From positions 1 to 64,000 of the forward strand of contig NZ_JADIZJ010000021.1 of the NCBI RefSeq assembly GCF_016704835.1: 64,000 nucleotides of DNA. The letters are read 5' to 3'. The notes below the pieces were generated by a model. It saw nothing but the letters and a program-made list of their open reading frames with translations, ran no database searches and had not been told where the DNA came from. The stretch's first letter is position 1, and each line of letters starts with the position of its first letter. This stretch comes from Sphingopyxis sp. GTDB taxonomy: Bacteria > Pseudomonadota > Alphaproteobacteria > Sphingomonadales > Sphingomonadaceae. Below are positions 15,578 through 24,933 of this stretch, piece after piece. Both the position numbers and the translations under genes were made by a program.

Positions 15578-17575
15578 TCACTCGCCAAAATAATAACGAT
15601 ATTTTCCATTCCGCTCTGGTTTAACTTGAGCTAATGACCCTTGCCATTGACCAACCATCAAATCATTTGTCTCATACGAGTAGAGTAAAAGATTCGACTG
15701 AACTACCCCCCATTTTTCTATGAAGTTTGGGTAGTTGTTATAACCAATATCTGATCCGTTAAACACAGCCACGGAAGCGTTGTAATATTTTGACCCGTTG
15801 CCTTCGTAATTACGCGGCATTGCGCCGATAGTCATATCCACCAGCACGACAGCGAAGTCCTCGAATCGATCCCTGTTGAAATCACCGACAGCGTAATAGG
15901 GATGACTATTCGAATATTGTCCCCGGATTTCGCTGCTCACCCGGTCCCATTCCCAAAAATCTGATGTCTGCGCCAACCTGATTAGCGGATTGGCCTTTAG
16001 AAAGTTAGCAAGCGGGGAGACATGGCGCTCGTTCATGAACGCCATATCCGCCTTTGCGAGCGTAGGCTTGGGGACCGTGGCTTGCGAAGTGCTGCTGAGT
16101 GGTATCTGGTCGAGTTTGTTGGGGCATTCCCCTCTTGTCTGCCTCACCACCTTGCCTCGCTGGAACCAGCGTGCAGTCCCCGAACGATTGTTGGTGCTCT
16201 CGTAAACGCACACAAGGGCTGTTTGCCCATTTGCTCCCTGCGCCAGAACTATCGTATTGCTAAAAAAATCACGGCACAAATTGGTGCATTTGTTCCAAAG
16301 TAATAGCCGTCCACCTGACACCTCGGGAGGCAATGTTACCCCCACATCATCCCTGATCCTCGTCAACAGCCTTTGGTCGGGGACCGCTGCTCGAACAAGC
16401 TTCCATAGGTTCACATCACTCGAAACTGAGAAGGCCCGCCCAACCTCAGGATTTGTGTAGCTGGCGAAATCAACTTGTCCCGCCGTTGCCGGTGCGACAA
16501 CAGGCGGACGCGGCGCAGGAGTTTGCGGCGGAGTTGAACCGCGCCAAGTTGGCGGCAACTTTGCATCCGCGCAGTGGAAATAGCGGAGACCGTCCCGTTC
16601 ATACATGCTCTGGCTCAGAACGAGGAAACTAACCGAATATGTTTTGTTATCCTCCCATCCCTTCACATCAGCGACGAAAGGCTGAGATCCGTTCGCCCGA
16701 GCCGGGGCGACGGCACGAGGATAGGCGGCGTGTTTCCGACCACCCGAGAAGAACTGGCCGTTCCACCATTCAAGCGTTGCGTTTGATGCCTGCGCGCAGC
16801 GAGTGGGAAACGCGACATAGGCTCCCATGCGTAGCTGGGGCATTTGCGCGGGAGTGACCGGTGCGATCGGCCTTTGAGCCATGGCTGGTTCCCCGCCATT
16901 GTCATTCGCCGACCGAAGGTTGCCTTCCCATACATAGCCGAATGGCCCGAGCGGCGAATGAACTTCCATCGCTGCTAGCTCGACCTTCAACCAACGCGAT
17001 TTTCCGTCATCCCCGGGCACCCAGCTTCCGGACATCAGGGACCCTGCCGTGCGCGTGGCGAGCACCTGAGAACCGCTTGTAGAGGCCTTGCTGCGAACAT
17101 TCGCTGCTGCGGTGACCCATACCCTTGCCTCTTCACCCGAAGCGCCCGGATCCAGCACGGGCTGCGAAGGATTGAGCGCCTGCTTTCCGAAAGTCGCGAC
17201 CTTGGGGTCAACCCAGTCCGCCAAAAACTCCGAAGAGCGGCGCTTATCTCCTTTCCCATATATATTGAGCCAGTCAGGATGAAAGCGGCTCGCGAAATGC
17301 CGGGTTTCAAAATGCAGATGGCATCCGGTGGCGACGCCGGTCTTCCCAATTTCCCCAATGCGAGTTCCTCGCGCGACGCTTGTGCCGACAGCAAGATCGT
17401 CGCGTCCATCCAACTTGGGGGGCGCTTGCAGATGTAAGTAAAGTGAAAATGTGCGCTTACCCAGCGACGGCAAGGTGCCATGGTCGATCATGACCATGTA
17501 GCCGAGACTATTGAAGTTTCGATCGGCTGGATCAGACACGACATCAACCACGGTGCCATCCTGCCAAGCGCTCAC
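15578..17575 (-). CDS. M23-family peptidase-like protein lacking the first metal motif
   Basis: The N-terminal 100 residues are the end of a LytM/M23 domain: AWQDGTVVDVVSDP, GYMVMIDHG, LYLHLQAP and GCHLHFETR, so the HxH zinc ligands are present. The upstream HxxxD motif, which supplies the other two ligands, is missing. The frame extends only 11 codons above the GTG start (TNTSGFAVGG) before a stop, so the gene appears to begin just after that motif. Downstream come SH3-like (WVTAAANVRSKASTSGSQVL), a central unknown region and an FG-GAP-like segment (YYAVGDFNRDRFEDFAVVLV). A signal peptide is also absent. It is probably 5'-truncated and inactive as a peptidase. Confidence 0.65.
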   Translation of the reverse strand: MSAWQDGTVVDVVSDPADRNFNSLGYMVMIDHGTLPSLGKRTFSLYLHLQAPPKLDGRDDLAVGTSVARGTRIGEIGKTGVATGCHLHFETRHFASRFHPDWLNIYGKGDKRRSSEFLADWVDPKVATFGKQALNPSQPVLDPGASGEEARVWVTAAANVRSKASTSGSQVLATRTAGSLMSGSWVPGDDGKSRWLKVELAAMEVHSPLGPFGYVWEGNLRSANDNGGEPAMAQRPIAPVTPAQMPQLRMGAYVAFPTRCAQASNATLEWWNGQFFSGGRKHAAYPRAVAPARANGSQPFVADVKGWEDNKTYSVSFLVLSQSMYERDGLRYFHCADAKLPPTWRGSTPPQTPAPRPPVVAPATAGQVDFASYTNPEVGRAFSVSSDVNLWKLVRAAVPDQRLLTRIRDDVGVTLPPEVSGGRLLLWNKCTNLCRDFFSNTIVLAQGANGQTALVCVYESTNNRSGTARWFQRGKVVRQTRGECPNKLDQIPLSSTSQATVPKPTLAKADMAFMNERHVSPLANFLKANPLIRLAQTSDFWEWDRVSSEIRGQYSNSHPYYAVGDFNRDRFEDFAVVLVDMTIGAMPRNYEGNGSKYYNASVAVFNGSDIGYNNYPNFIEKWGVVQSNLLLYSYETNDLMVGQWQGSLAQVKPERNGKYRYYFGE

Positions 17576-17600
17576 CCCCCCTACCGCGAACCCGGACGTG

Positions 17601-18293
17601 TTAGTCCATCACTTCCCAGCCGTTGTTGGTGAGAGCGAGCGTCGCGGTTCCTTCGCCCTCCAACGGAAGTCGGTCGCTTTGGTACTTGCCGATATTTGCC
17701 CACGGCTGGTCGGGCAGCGCACTGACAATATTACCTCCGGCATCCACGGTGTTCCAACGGTAGGTAACCTGCGTCGTATTTTGCCCATCGGACGGAACAA
17801 TAAATCTGACGACTTCTGAAACTTGTCCTTTGCCTGCGCAAAACAGCGGGTTCTTCCGTGGCGGTCGGTCCCGGAATTGTTTCTTTTCACCCAGCTGATA
17901 CAGTGAGCGTCCGAGGTCGGTGAGGTCGAACCTGCGGTATTGGACTGGCCCACCCATCATGCCGGTTTGCTCGCTCTCTAATTTGGAAACCAGCAGTCCT
18001 GCTGCTTCAAAATCTTGGAATCGCGGCCCGGTGACATTGTCAAATCCGCCAATTGCGACGGTTACAGGAAAGGGTTCATTGCCGGTCAAGAAGTCAGCCA
18101 TTTCTACCCTGGCATTGTTTACGTAGGCCTCCGCAAACAAGGGGCCATTGCCAAAAAATTCGATGCAAGGGCTCAGCCGAACTTCCTCTGAAACGATCTC
18201 AGAAATTCGATCTTCCGTCAGGGCATTGGGATCACCGCAGGATCCGAGTGTCAGTGCCAGTCCCACCAATAACGCCGCTCGTCCAGTTACCAT
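17601..18293 (-). CDS. Hypothetical lipoprotein, 230 aa
   Basis: The N-terminus (ALLVGLALTLGSC) ends in a lipobox (LGSC), so Cys 19 would be lipidated. The mature part is soluble, with IGGFDNVTGPRFQDFEAAGLL and TDLGRSLYQLG segments, and has no family I can name. The stop is 25 bases before the truncated M23-like gene on the same strand. The two may form an envelope-related unit. Confidence 0.6.
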   Translation of the reverse strand: MVTGRAALLVGLALTLGSCGDPNALTEDRISEIVSEEVRLSPCIEFFGNGPLFAEAYVNNARVEMADFLTGNEPFPVTVAIGGFDNVTGPRFQDFEAAGLLVSKLESEQTGMMGGPVQYRRFDLTDLGRSLYQLGEKKQFRDRPPRKNPLFCAGKGQVSEVVRFIVPSDGQNTTQVTYRWNTVDAGGNIVSALPDQPWANIGKYQSDRLPLEGEGTATLALTNNGWEVMD

Positions 18294-18462
18294 CTTCTAT
18301 CCCCCTCAACGCGCCGCGCCAGCACCGATTATCAAACTTATCAGAGTTTCGGCGTTTCTCGCGACCCGCTTGCGCAACGTCCCCTTAACCATCCTTAAGC
18401 TCCCCGACTCGATTTACAAGTCGGCCCAAAAGGTAGTTCCGTAGAGCAATTCTGAGGGACTC

Positions 18463-18579
18463 ATGGCGAAATCGGCAGCACACCAAACGTCGGTACAGCC
18501 ATCAAAGGCCGACGATCACGACTTGACCAGTCGAATTTACGCACAACGAGCTGCCATCGGGGCCAATCTGGCATTTTGA
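18463..18579 (+). CDS. Possible small protein, 38 aa
   Basis: The ATG at 18463 follows GAGGG with a five-base gap, a good ribosome site. The peptide begins MAKSAAHQTSVQ and is polar, with no recognised motif. It is the only supported frame between the lipoprotein gene and attR. Chance is not excluded. Confidence 0.3.
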   Translation: MAKSAAHQTSVQPSKADDHDLTSRIYAQRAAIGANLAF

Positions 18580-18728
18580 GCTTTTGGAGTTGTCCGCGAC
18601 CGTCAACTCACCATCTCGTAGTTTGGAAAGGCTGCTAGCGTAGCATGGAAAATGTTAGACAAGAATCTCGTATTCTGGCATAGCGGTTCTCCGGACTGAA
18701 TGTGATTTCAGGCACACGGGGAACGCCG

Positions 18729-18735
18729 TGTGGGA
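18729..18735 (+). promoter_or_regulatory. TGTGGGA heptamer at the right island end
   Basis: This is the fifth copy of the heptamer, 70 bases before the right att core. It mirrors the copy 71 bases before the left core. It would be the opposite-arm integrase site if the heptamer is such a site. Confidence 0.35.
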
Positions 18736-18798
18736 GCGAATTTCGCAGACATGTATTTGAAAAAACATATCAAATACATAGGGCTAGTTTCTTAAAGC

Positions 18799-18813
18799 CA
18801 CCCTGTCCGCCAA
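18799..18813 (+). repeat. Right attachment core (attR)
   Basis: CACCCTGTCCGCCAA is identical to 153-167. It lies five bases past the 3' end of rsgA, so the chromosome resumes at rsgA. The uninterrupted locus was probably a tRNA gene converging on rsgA. Confidence 0.7.
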
Positions 18814-18818
18814 ATGCG

Positions 18819-19810
18819 CTATCGGCGGCGTTTCGGCGGATGAGCCGCAGCGTTGTCCTCGGCTGCCAGTTTTTGCCAGCGCTCGAAACGATCAATGGTC
18901 AAGGTGCCAGCGTTGATGGCCGCGCGGACTGCGCAGTCGGGCTCCGCCCCATGCGCGCAATCCGAAAAGCGGCAGTGCTCCGCGATCAGAATGAAATCGT
19001 CGAAAATCTCGGCGATGCCGGCGGTCGCTTGCGGCAGCTGCAGTTCGCGCATCCCCGGCGTGTCGAGCAGCCAGCCGCCATGATCGAGCCGGTGCATTTC
19101 GCGGACCGTGGTCGTGTGGCGTCCGGTGTCGTCGCGCGGGCGGATCGCCTGCGTTGCGATGCTGCTCGACCCCCGCAAGGTATTGACCAGCGTCGATTTG
19201 CCGACCCCCGAGGAGCCGAGCAACGCCACGGTTTCGCCCTTGCCGCACCAGGCTGCAAGGCGGGCGACGCTGGCAGGATCGCGGCCGTTCACCGGTTCGA
19301 CCTGCAGTCCCGGTTCGATCGCGCTGGCGGCAGTGACGAAACGCTGCGGATCATCGGTCAGGTCGGTCTTGGTCAAAACAACGACGGGTTTGACCCCACT
19401 TCGCGCGCCAGGACGAGATAACGCTCCAGCCGCGCAACGCTGAAATCCTGATTGCACGAGGCGACGACGAACAGCGTGTCGACGTTCGCCGCGATCATCT
19501 GCTCGCGATTCGGATCGCCCGGCGCGCGCCGCTTGAACAGGTTCAACCGTTCGAGAACGCGTACCGTTTCGAGCGTGTCGCGATCGATCAGGAGCCAATC
19601 GCCAACGGTTGGATGATCGTCTGCCGGTCCGGCGCCGGCGATATAGGGCGAGACGACGTGTTGCCCCCCCGCGCCCGCAACGGCGATCTTTCCGCGATGC
19701 ACGGCCATGACGCGAACGGGAAGGCACTGTTCGACCTCGTGATCGGTCAGTTGAATGGAGAAATGCGCCCGCCAGCCGAGTGCTTCCAGAATTTCGTTGG
19801 CCGATGTCAT
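18819..19810 (-). pseudogene. rsgA: Ribosome small subunit-dependent GTPase A, frameshifted
   Basis: RsgA is a circularly permuted GTPase that helps mature the 30S subunit. The first part from ATG 19810 holds the OB-fold domain and NVDTLFVVASC. The second part, in another frame, holds TKTDL, the P-loop GSSGVGKSTLVN, the G3-type DTPGMREL and the zinc-binding tail HCRFSDCAHGAEPDC. The break is at a run of four C on the plus strand (19394-19397), and one extra base restores AREVGVKPVVVLTKTDL. Since RsgA loss impairs growth and the rest is well preserved, a sequence error is likely. It is the first chromosomal gene right of the island. Confidence 0.85.
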
Positions 19811-20038
19811 TGGGTAATGAAGTGTCTTTCTATTGCGGCTTGCGCCTGTGCTGGCGGTCAGGCGGCTGCGCCCGGGCCGGCCTTTTCGACCCTTTGCACT
19901 GCGGTGGCAACCGCATTGGCTGCCACGACGCAGTGCTCCGGGAATTGGCTGATCTTATTTTCAAGGCCGCGCCGCAGGGACTCCGTCTTGTGATTGTTGC
20001 CGGGATGTCATTCCGGCCCCGAACACAAGAGGAACCCG

Positions 20039-23000
20039 ATGCGCAAGACCTTGCTGGCCACCACCTGTCTGGCCGCCCTGCTTTCAACGACCGCCAAGGC
20101 GGAAACGACGATCACCAGCGCCACCACGGCGCCGGTGCGCACGTCGACGATCAAATCGGGCGCGCCCGACGATATCAAGATCACTTCGGCAGGATCGGTG
20201 AAGCCAACCAGCGGTGCGGCGGTCACCATCGACAGCAATCACAAGGTGATCAACGAGGGCACGATCGAGATCAGCAACGTCAATGGCGCGCGCGGTGTCG
20301 TCGCCAATGCCGGGACGGTGGGATCGATCACCAACGCCGCGACCGGCAAGATCACGATCGACGAACCCTATGCCCCGACCGACATCGACAATGACGGCGA
20401 CATCGACGGGGCCTTCGCGCTGGGCAGCAACCGCGTCGGCATCGCGACCCTTGGTGCCTTCACCGGTAATATCGTCAACAGCGGGGCGATCACGATTGAA
20501 GGCAATGATTCGGCAGGCATCCGCCTCGGCGGGCTGCTGACCGGCAATTTTACCAACGACGGCACGGTCTCTGTGCTCGGCGATCGGGCACTCGGCGTCG
20601 GGTTGCAGGATGTCACCGGCAATGTCCGGTTGGCCGGAACGATCACCGCCACCGGCCTCGACGCAACGGCTGCGCGGTTGACAGGCAACATCACCGGTGC
20701 CCTCGTCGTTCAGGGCAGCCTGACCGCGACCGGATATCGCTTTACCACGCCGCCCGCCGACCCGTCGAAACTCGACGCCGACGATCTGCTGATCGGCGGC
20801 CCGGCGCTGTCGGTCGAGGGCAATGTGACCGGCGGCATCGTGCTCGCGGTCCCGCCCAAGGACAACAGCACCACCGATAATGACGAAGACAAGGACGGCA
20901 TTCCCGACGACAAGGAGGGCAGTGCCGCGGTGCGTTCGTTTGGCTCCGCCGCAGCGGTCCGGATCGGATCGACGACCCAAAGTGTGACGATCGGTCCGGT
21001 CGCGGGAACCGGGACCGGCCTCGGCCTGATCATCGACGGAGGGGTGATCGGCAACGGACTCTATGCCGGCAAAGACGGAAACGGGATGCAGATCGGCGGC
21101 CTTGGCGGCGCTGTGACGATCGCGGGCGGGATCGGCATCGGCGCGACCGGTAGCGTTGCGGCACTGTCGAAAGATCTTGCGGCGACGGCAATCCGGATCG
21201 GCAGCGGTGCAACCATCCCCGAATTGCGCAACGCGGGCAAGGTCGAGGCGACGACCGCCGGAAATGTAGCAGGCTCGGTCGCAACTGCGGTGCTCGTCGA
21301 GGCGGGCGGCGACGTCGCGTTGATCCGCAACAGCGGCACGATCGCGGCGAAAACCGGTGGCGACAATGGCACTGCGCGCGCGATCGTCGATCTTTCTGGC
21401 AACGTCGATGTCGTCGAGAACAGCGGTACGATCAGTGCGACCGGGGCGCTGGCCAGTTCCGACCGCAACGTGGCGATCGACCTGTCGGCGCATGCGACTG
21501 GCGCTACGGTAAAGCAGACTGCGGTTGCATCGGGCGTCACCGCGCCGAGCATCGTTGGCGACGTCCGCTTTGGCGGTGGCAACGATGTCTTCGACATCGC
21601 CGATGGTTCGGTGAAAGGGAACAGCTTTTTCGGCGCTGGCAACAACCGTCTCGCGCTGTCGGGTGACGCGACATACGCCGGGACGGCGCGGTTTGGCGCC
21701 GGTAGCGATACGATGACCTTGGCTGGAACGTCCAAATATACGGGCACAGTCGATTTTGGCGGTGGCGCCGATACGTTGACTATTGGCGGCACATCGATGT
21801 TTTCAGGTACACTGGCGAACGCGCAAAGGCTGGCTGTATCGGTCAGCGGCGGCACGTTCGACGTGACCGGGGCGGCTACGATTTCATCGCTGGCGGTGAC
21901 CGACAAGGGCGTATTGGGCGTGTTGCTCGACACCGGCAGCACTGGCACTGAACTGCAGGTTACCGGGAACGCCAGCTTTGGCACCGAATCGAAATTGGCG
22001 CTCCGCCTCACGAGCATCGAAGAGGCCGAGGGCCGGCATATCGTGCTGACCGCGGGCACGCTGACCGGTGCGAGCAACCTGACCGCGTCGCAGACGTTGC
22101 TCCCCTTCCTGTACAAAGGCGCGCTTACCTCGAACGCTACCCAGCTCATCGTCGATGTGTCGCGCAAGAGCACGAGCGAACTCGGACTCAACCGTTCCGA
22201 AGCCGGAGCGTTTGACGCGGTGCTCGACGCCGTCGTAGCGGACCAGAAGATCGAAGATGTCTTCCTCGGCATCGTCGATGGTGATCAGTTCCGCAACCAG
22301 CTCGGTCAGATGTTGCCCGAGCATGAAGGCGGGGTTTTCGAAACGGTCACCTCAGGCTCGCGCGCGCTCTCGCGCTATCTACAGGATCCCAACGCCCCGT
22401 TCCAGGACGAAGGCAAATGGGGCTATTGGGTCAATCAGGCGGTGTGGGGTACGTCGAAAAGCATCGGCGATACGGCGAGCTATGACGTGAGCGGCTGGGG
22501 CATCGGGTTCGGGGCCGAAATCAAGAGTGACATCGGCAACTTCGGCGGCTCGGTCGCCTTTCTCAGCGGCAAGAACGGCAATGGCAGCAATGCCAATGAA
22601 GTCAGCACCAGCCAGTTCGAAGGCGCGCTGCACTGGCGCCTGCGCTCGAAAGGTTTCATGGCCAATGCCCGCGTGTCGGGCGCGCCGATCAGCCTGAAGG
22701 GTACCCGCATCTTCCGCGCCGAAGCTGGGGCCGATGACATCGACAAGACGATGAAGGGCAAGTGGGACGGCACCTTGTGGTCGGCGTCAGGTTCGCTGGC
22801 CTATGATGCCGTTACCGGGGGCGGCTTCTCGATCCGCCCGATGGTTGCGGTCGATTATTTCAAGCTGACCGAGAAGGGCTACCAGGAAACCGGCGGCGGC
22901 GATGCGCTCGACCTCAAAGTGTTGGGCCGCGACAGCGACGAACTTGCGGTCTCCGGTACCATAGCCCTCGGTCTCGATTTCGGCGGCATCGACCAATATG

Positions 23001-23254
23001 ACGGCTGGACACGCTTCGAGATCGAAGGTGGTCGGCGCCAGATCGTCGGCGGCACGCTGGGTTCGACCACCGCTTCGTTCAAGGACGGCACGCCGTTCAC
23101 CCTTATTCCTGATGATCGCACGAGCGGCTGGGTCGGCCGTCTCCGTGGCATCGCTGGTAACGCGGCCTTTCAGGTCGCTGGCGAAGTGTCCGCGGAGGAA
23201 CAGCAAAGCCATATTGGCTGGGCGTTCCGTGCGAGTCTGCGGGTCGGCCTCTAG
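20039..23254 (+). CDS. Type V autotransporter protein
   Basis: About 1,071 aa. ATG 20039 follows GAGGAA and starts a signal peptide (RKTLLATTCLAALLSTTAKA). The passenger is made of Gly/Asn-rich beta-helix-like repeats (NEGTIEISN, NSGTIAAKTGG and many variants). An acidic insert near residue 285 (DNDEDKDGIPDDKEG) looks like a calcium-binding thrombospondin-3-type repeat. The last 270 residues form the beta-barrel translocator, with GYWVNQAVWGTS and a terminal GWAFRASLRVGL. It is exported by Sec and displayed on or released from the outer membrane. A strong hairpin follows. The gene precedes an ECF sigma cassette on the same strand. Confidence 0.85.
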   Translation: MRKTLLATTCLAALLSTTAKAETTITSATTAPVRTSTIKSGAPDDIKITSAGSVKPTSGAAVTIDSNHKVINEGTIEISNVNGARGVVANAGTVGSITNAATGKITIDEPYAPTDIDNDGDIDGAFALGSNRVGIATLGAFTGNIVNSGAITIEGNDSAGIRLGGLLTGNFTNDGTVSVLGDRALGVGLQDVTGNVRLAGTITATGLDATAARLTGNITGALVVQGSLTATGYRFTTPPADPSKLDADDLLIGGPALSVEGNVTGGIVLAVPPKDNSTTDNDEDKDGIPDDKEGSAAVRSFGSAAAVRIGSTTQSVTIGPVAGTGTGLGLIIDGGVIGNGLYAGKDGNGMQIGGLGGAVTIAGGIGIGATGSVAALSKDLAATAIRIGSGATIPELRNAGKVEATTAGNVAGSVATAVLVEAGGDVALIRNSGTIAAKTGGDNGTARAIVDLSGNVDVVENSGTISATGALASSDRNVAIDLSAHATGATVKQTAVASGVTAPSIVGDVRFGGGNDVFDIADGSVKGNSFFGAGNNRLALSGDATYAGTARFGAGSDTMTLAGTSKYTGTVDFGGGADTLTIGGTSMFSGTLANAQRLAVSVSGGTFDVTGAATISSLAVTDKGVLGVLLDTGSTGTELQVTGNASFGTESKLALRLTSIEEAEGRHIVLTAGTLTGASNLTASQTLLPFLYKGALTSNATQLIVDVSRKSTSELGLNRSEAGAFDAVLDAVVADQKIEDVFLGIVDGDQFRNQLGQMLPEHEGGVFETVTSGSRALSRYLQDPNAPFQDEGKWGYWVNQAVWGTSKSIGDTASYDVSGWGIGFGAEIKSDIGNFGGSVAFLSGKNGNGSNANEVSTSQFEGALHWRLRSKGFMANARVSGAPISLKGTRIFRAEAGADDIDKTMKGKWDGTLWSASGSLAYDAVTGGGFSIRPMVAVDYFKLTEKGYQETGGGDALDLKVLGRDSDELAVSGTIALGLDFGGIDQYDGWTRFEIEGGRRQIVGGTLGSTTASFKDGTPFTLIPDDRTSGWVGRLRGIAGNAAFQVAGEVSAEEQQSHIGWAFRASLRVGL

Positions 23255-23274
23255 CCCCCCGGCCGGCCCCGCGT

Positions 23275-23314
23275 GCAAGGGGGAGGCACCTCCCTACCCC
23301 CGCCTCCCCCTTGC
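23275..23314 (+). terminator. Hairpin after the autotransporter gene
   Basis: A perfect 13-bp stem (23275-23287 with 23302-23314, GCAAGGGGGAGGC and its complement) with a 14-base loop lies 20 bases past the stop. There is no long T-run, so it may be a weak terminator or an RNA-stabilising structure. Confidence 0.6.
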
Positions 23315-23463
23315 TTAGACAGAAATGAACGAACATAGCCATGATTGCACTGCCCTTCCCCTCTTTCCCGATCCCGCGGTTGCGCGGTGGGACCGGGGCG
23401 CTATATGACGGCAGCATCAGGGGGACGTATGGCACGCGCCGGGGCGGCGCTACCCGGCAAAAG

Positions 23464-24009
23464 ATGGCGTTCCAGAGCAAGCAATCGATGACGAGTTCGC
23501 AGGACCGAACCGACGCCGTACAGGGCATCGAAGGCGTATTGCTCGCCAACCGGGACCGGATCGTCCGGTTCTTGCAGGTGCGCGGTGCGGGCGATGCGGC
23601 GGAAGATGTATTTCAGGATCTGTGGATGCGGCTGACGGATCGCGCCACCGGCCCGATCGCCGAACCGCTGCCCTATGTAATGCGCGCGGCAAACAATCTG
23701 ATGCTCGATCGCTATCGTTCGGCGCGGCAAAGCGCGCTGCGCGACCATGCTTGGGGAGAGGCGGCGGCAGGCCATGCACCGTCTGCGGAGACTGCGCTGA
23801 TCTCGCGCGAGCAACTGGCGCTGGTCGAGGCGGCGATCGCGGACGCCGGCGAACGCCCCGCCCGCATCTTCCACCGGTTCCGCGTCGACGGCCTCACGCA
23901 ACGCGATATAGCCAGCGAAATGAGAATAAGCCTGAGCACCGTGGAAGCCGATTTGCGCAAAGTCTATGCGGCGCTCGCCGCGCTACGGAGGCAGTTCGAT
24001 GCGTCCTGA
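23464..24009 (+). CDS. ECF RNA polymerase sigma factor, FecI-like
   Basis: Region 2 is visible as RFLQVRGAGDAAEDVFQDLWMRL and RAANNLMLDRYRSAR. Region 4 is visible as ARIFHRFRVDGLTQRDIASEMRISLSTVEADLRKVY. Such sigma factors are activated when a TonB receptor binds its ligand and signals through a FecR protein, both encoded directly downstream. The start is uncertain: ATG 23464 is used, and 23488 is possible. The gene overlaps fecR by 11 bases. Confidence 0.9.
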   Translation: MAFQSKQSMTSSQDRTDAVQGIEGVLLANRDRIVRFLQVRGAGDAAEDVFQDLWMRLTDRATGPIAEPLPYVMRAANNLMLDRYRSARQSALRDHAWGEAAAGHAPSAETALISREQLALVEAAIADAGERPARIFHRFRVDGLTQRDIASEMRISLSTVEADLRKVYAALAALRRQFDAS

Positions 24010-24931
24010 CGCCAGCCCCGCCGAAGCGCGCGCCATCGACTGGCTGATCCGCCAGCGCGACCCGGCGTTCGACGATTGGGACGGCTTTGCCGACTGGCTG
24101 GACGAAGATTCCGAACATGCCGCAATCTATGATGCCGTTGCGAGTCTCGATCAGGATCTCGACGGACTGCCGCCGATGGTGAAGCCTTTGCCCATCATGG
24201 CGCCCGCGATGCCGCGCCACCAAACGCGCCGCGCCTGGTTCGGCAGCGCGATGGCGGCGGCATTGGTCGCGGTGATCGGCGTGTCCACGCTGAATCCGTT
24301 CGGAAATAGTAACCGGATTCAGACGGCAGCGGGCGAGCATCGCACGATTGAGCTCGTGGATGGGTCGCGGATCGAAATCAACGGCGGATCGGTGGTCGAA
24401 ATCGACAAGGATCGCCCACGCTTTGCCCGCCTGGAAACGGGCGAAGCGATGTTCCATGTCGTTCACCGCAATAACGATCCTTTCGTGGTCGAGACCGGCA
24501 ACGACCGGATTGTTGATCTGGGCACTGCCTTCAACGTCGTCCGGCGCGAACGGCAGACGTCGGTCGCGGTGTCCGAAGGTATCGTTCTCTACAACCCCGA
24601 TCGCGACAAGGTCCGGCTGGTGGCGGGCAAGGCAATTGAAGTGCGCGATGGTGATCGCCAAACCCCGATTGTGCAGGATGTCGATGTTACCAGCATCGGC
24701 GGCTGGCGTACCGGACTGCTCGTTTACAACGACGCCCCGCTCGCGGTTGTTGCCGAAGATCTGAAACGGACCGCAGGGATGGATGTCCACATCGCGCCGA
24801 CCGCGGTCGATCTCTCGTTCCGCGGAGCGCTGATTATCGATGCCGATCGGAATCGCACGATCGCCGACCTCGCCGCTTTGTCGGGGACTAAGGTGCAGCG
24901 GCAGGGCAATGGCTGGATACTGACCCGCTGA
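23999..24931 (+). CDS. FecR-type anti-sigma regulator
   Basis: About 310 aa. The N-terminal DUF4880/FecR_N domain (EARAIDWLIRQRDPAFDDWD) lies in the cytoplasm and contacts the sigma factor. A single membrane span follows (AMAAALVAVIGVSTL). The periplasmic part carries the FecR domain (GEHRTIELVDGSRIEINGGS) and a C-terminal STN-like DUF4974 domain (LIIDADRNRTIADLAALS). The start ATG 23999 lies within the last codons of the sigma gene, and its stop is two bases before the receptor start, so the three genes form an operon. Confidence 0.9.
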   Translation: MRPDASPAEARAIDWLIRQRDPAFDDWDGFADWLDEDSEHAAIYDAVASLDQDLDGLPPMVKPLPIMAPAMPRHQTRRAWFGSAMAAALVAVIGVSTLNPFGNSNRIQTAAGEHRTIELVDGSRIEINGGSVVEIDKDRPRFARLETGEAMFHVVHRNNDPFVVETGNDRIVDLGTAFNVVRRERQTSVAVSEGIVLYNPDRDKVRLVAGKAIEVRDGDRQTPIVQDVDVTSIGGWRTGLLVYNDAPLAVVAEDLKRTAGMDVHIAPTAVDLSFRGALIIDADRNRTIADLAALSGTKVQRQGNGWILTR

Positions 24932-24933
24932 GC

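Larger units (their letters stand above)
18294..18798. other. Right margin of the island, no substantial gene
   Basis: The only candidate is the 38-codon ORF listed separately. The last 100 bases before the att core are AT-rich and contain the hairpin CACACGG/GCCGTGTG at about 18712-18731, the TGTGGGA heptamer and ATCAAAT. Confidence 0.4.

Noticed and set aside
20084..21493. 469-codon open frame opposite the autotransporter
   Set aside because: It is antisense to a gene with signal peptide, repeats and barrel; the translation is Arg/Asp-rich with no domain, a typical GC-rich shadow.
21061..22272. 403-codon open frame opposite the autotransporter passenger
   Set aside because: Ser/Pro/Val-rich shadow of beta-helix repeats.
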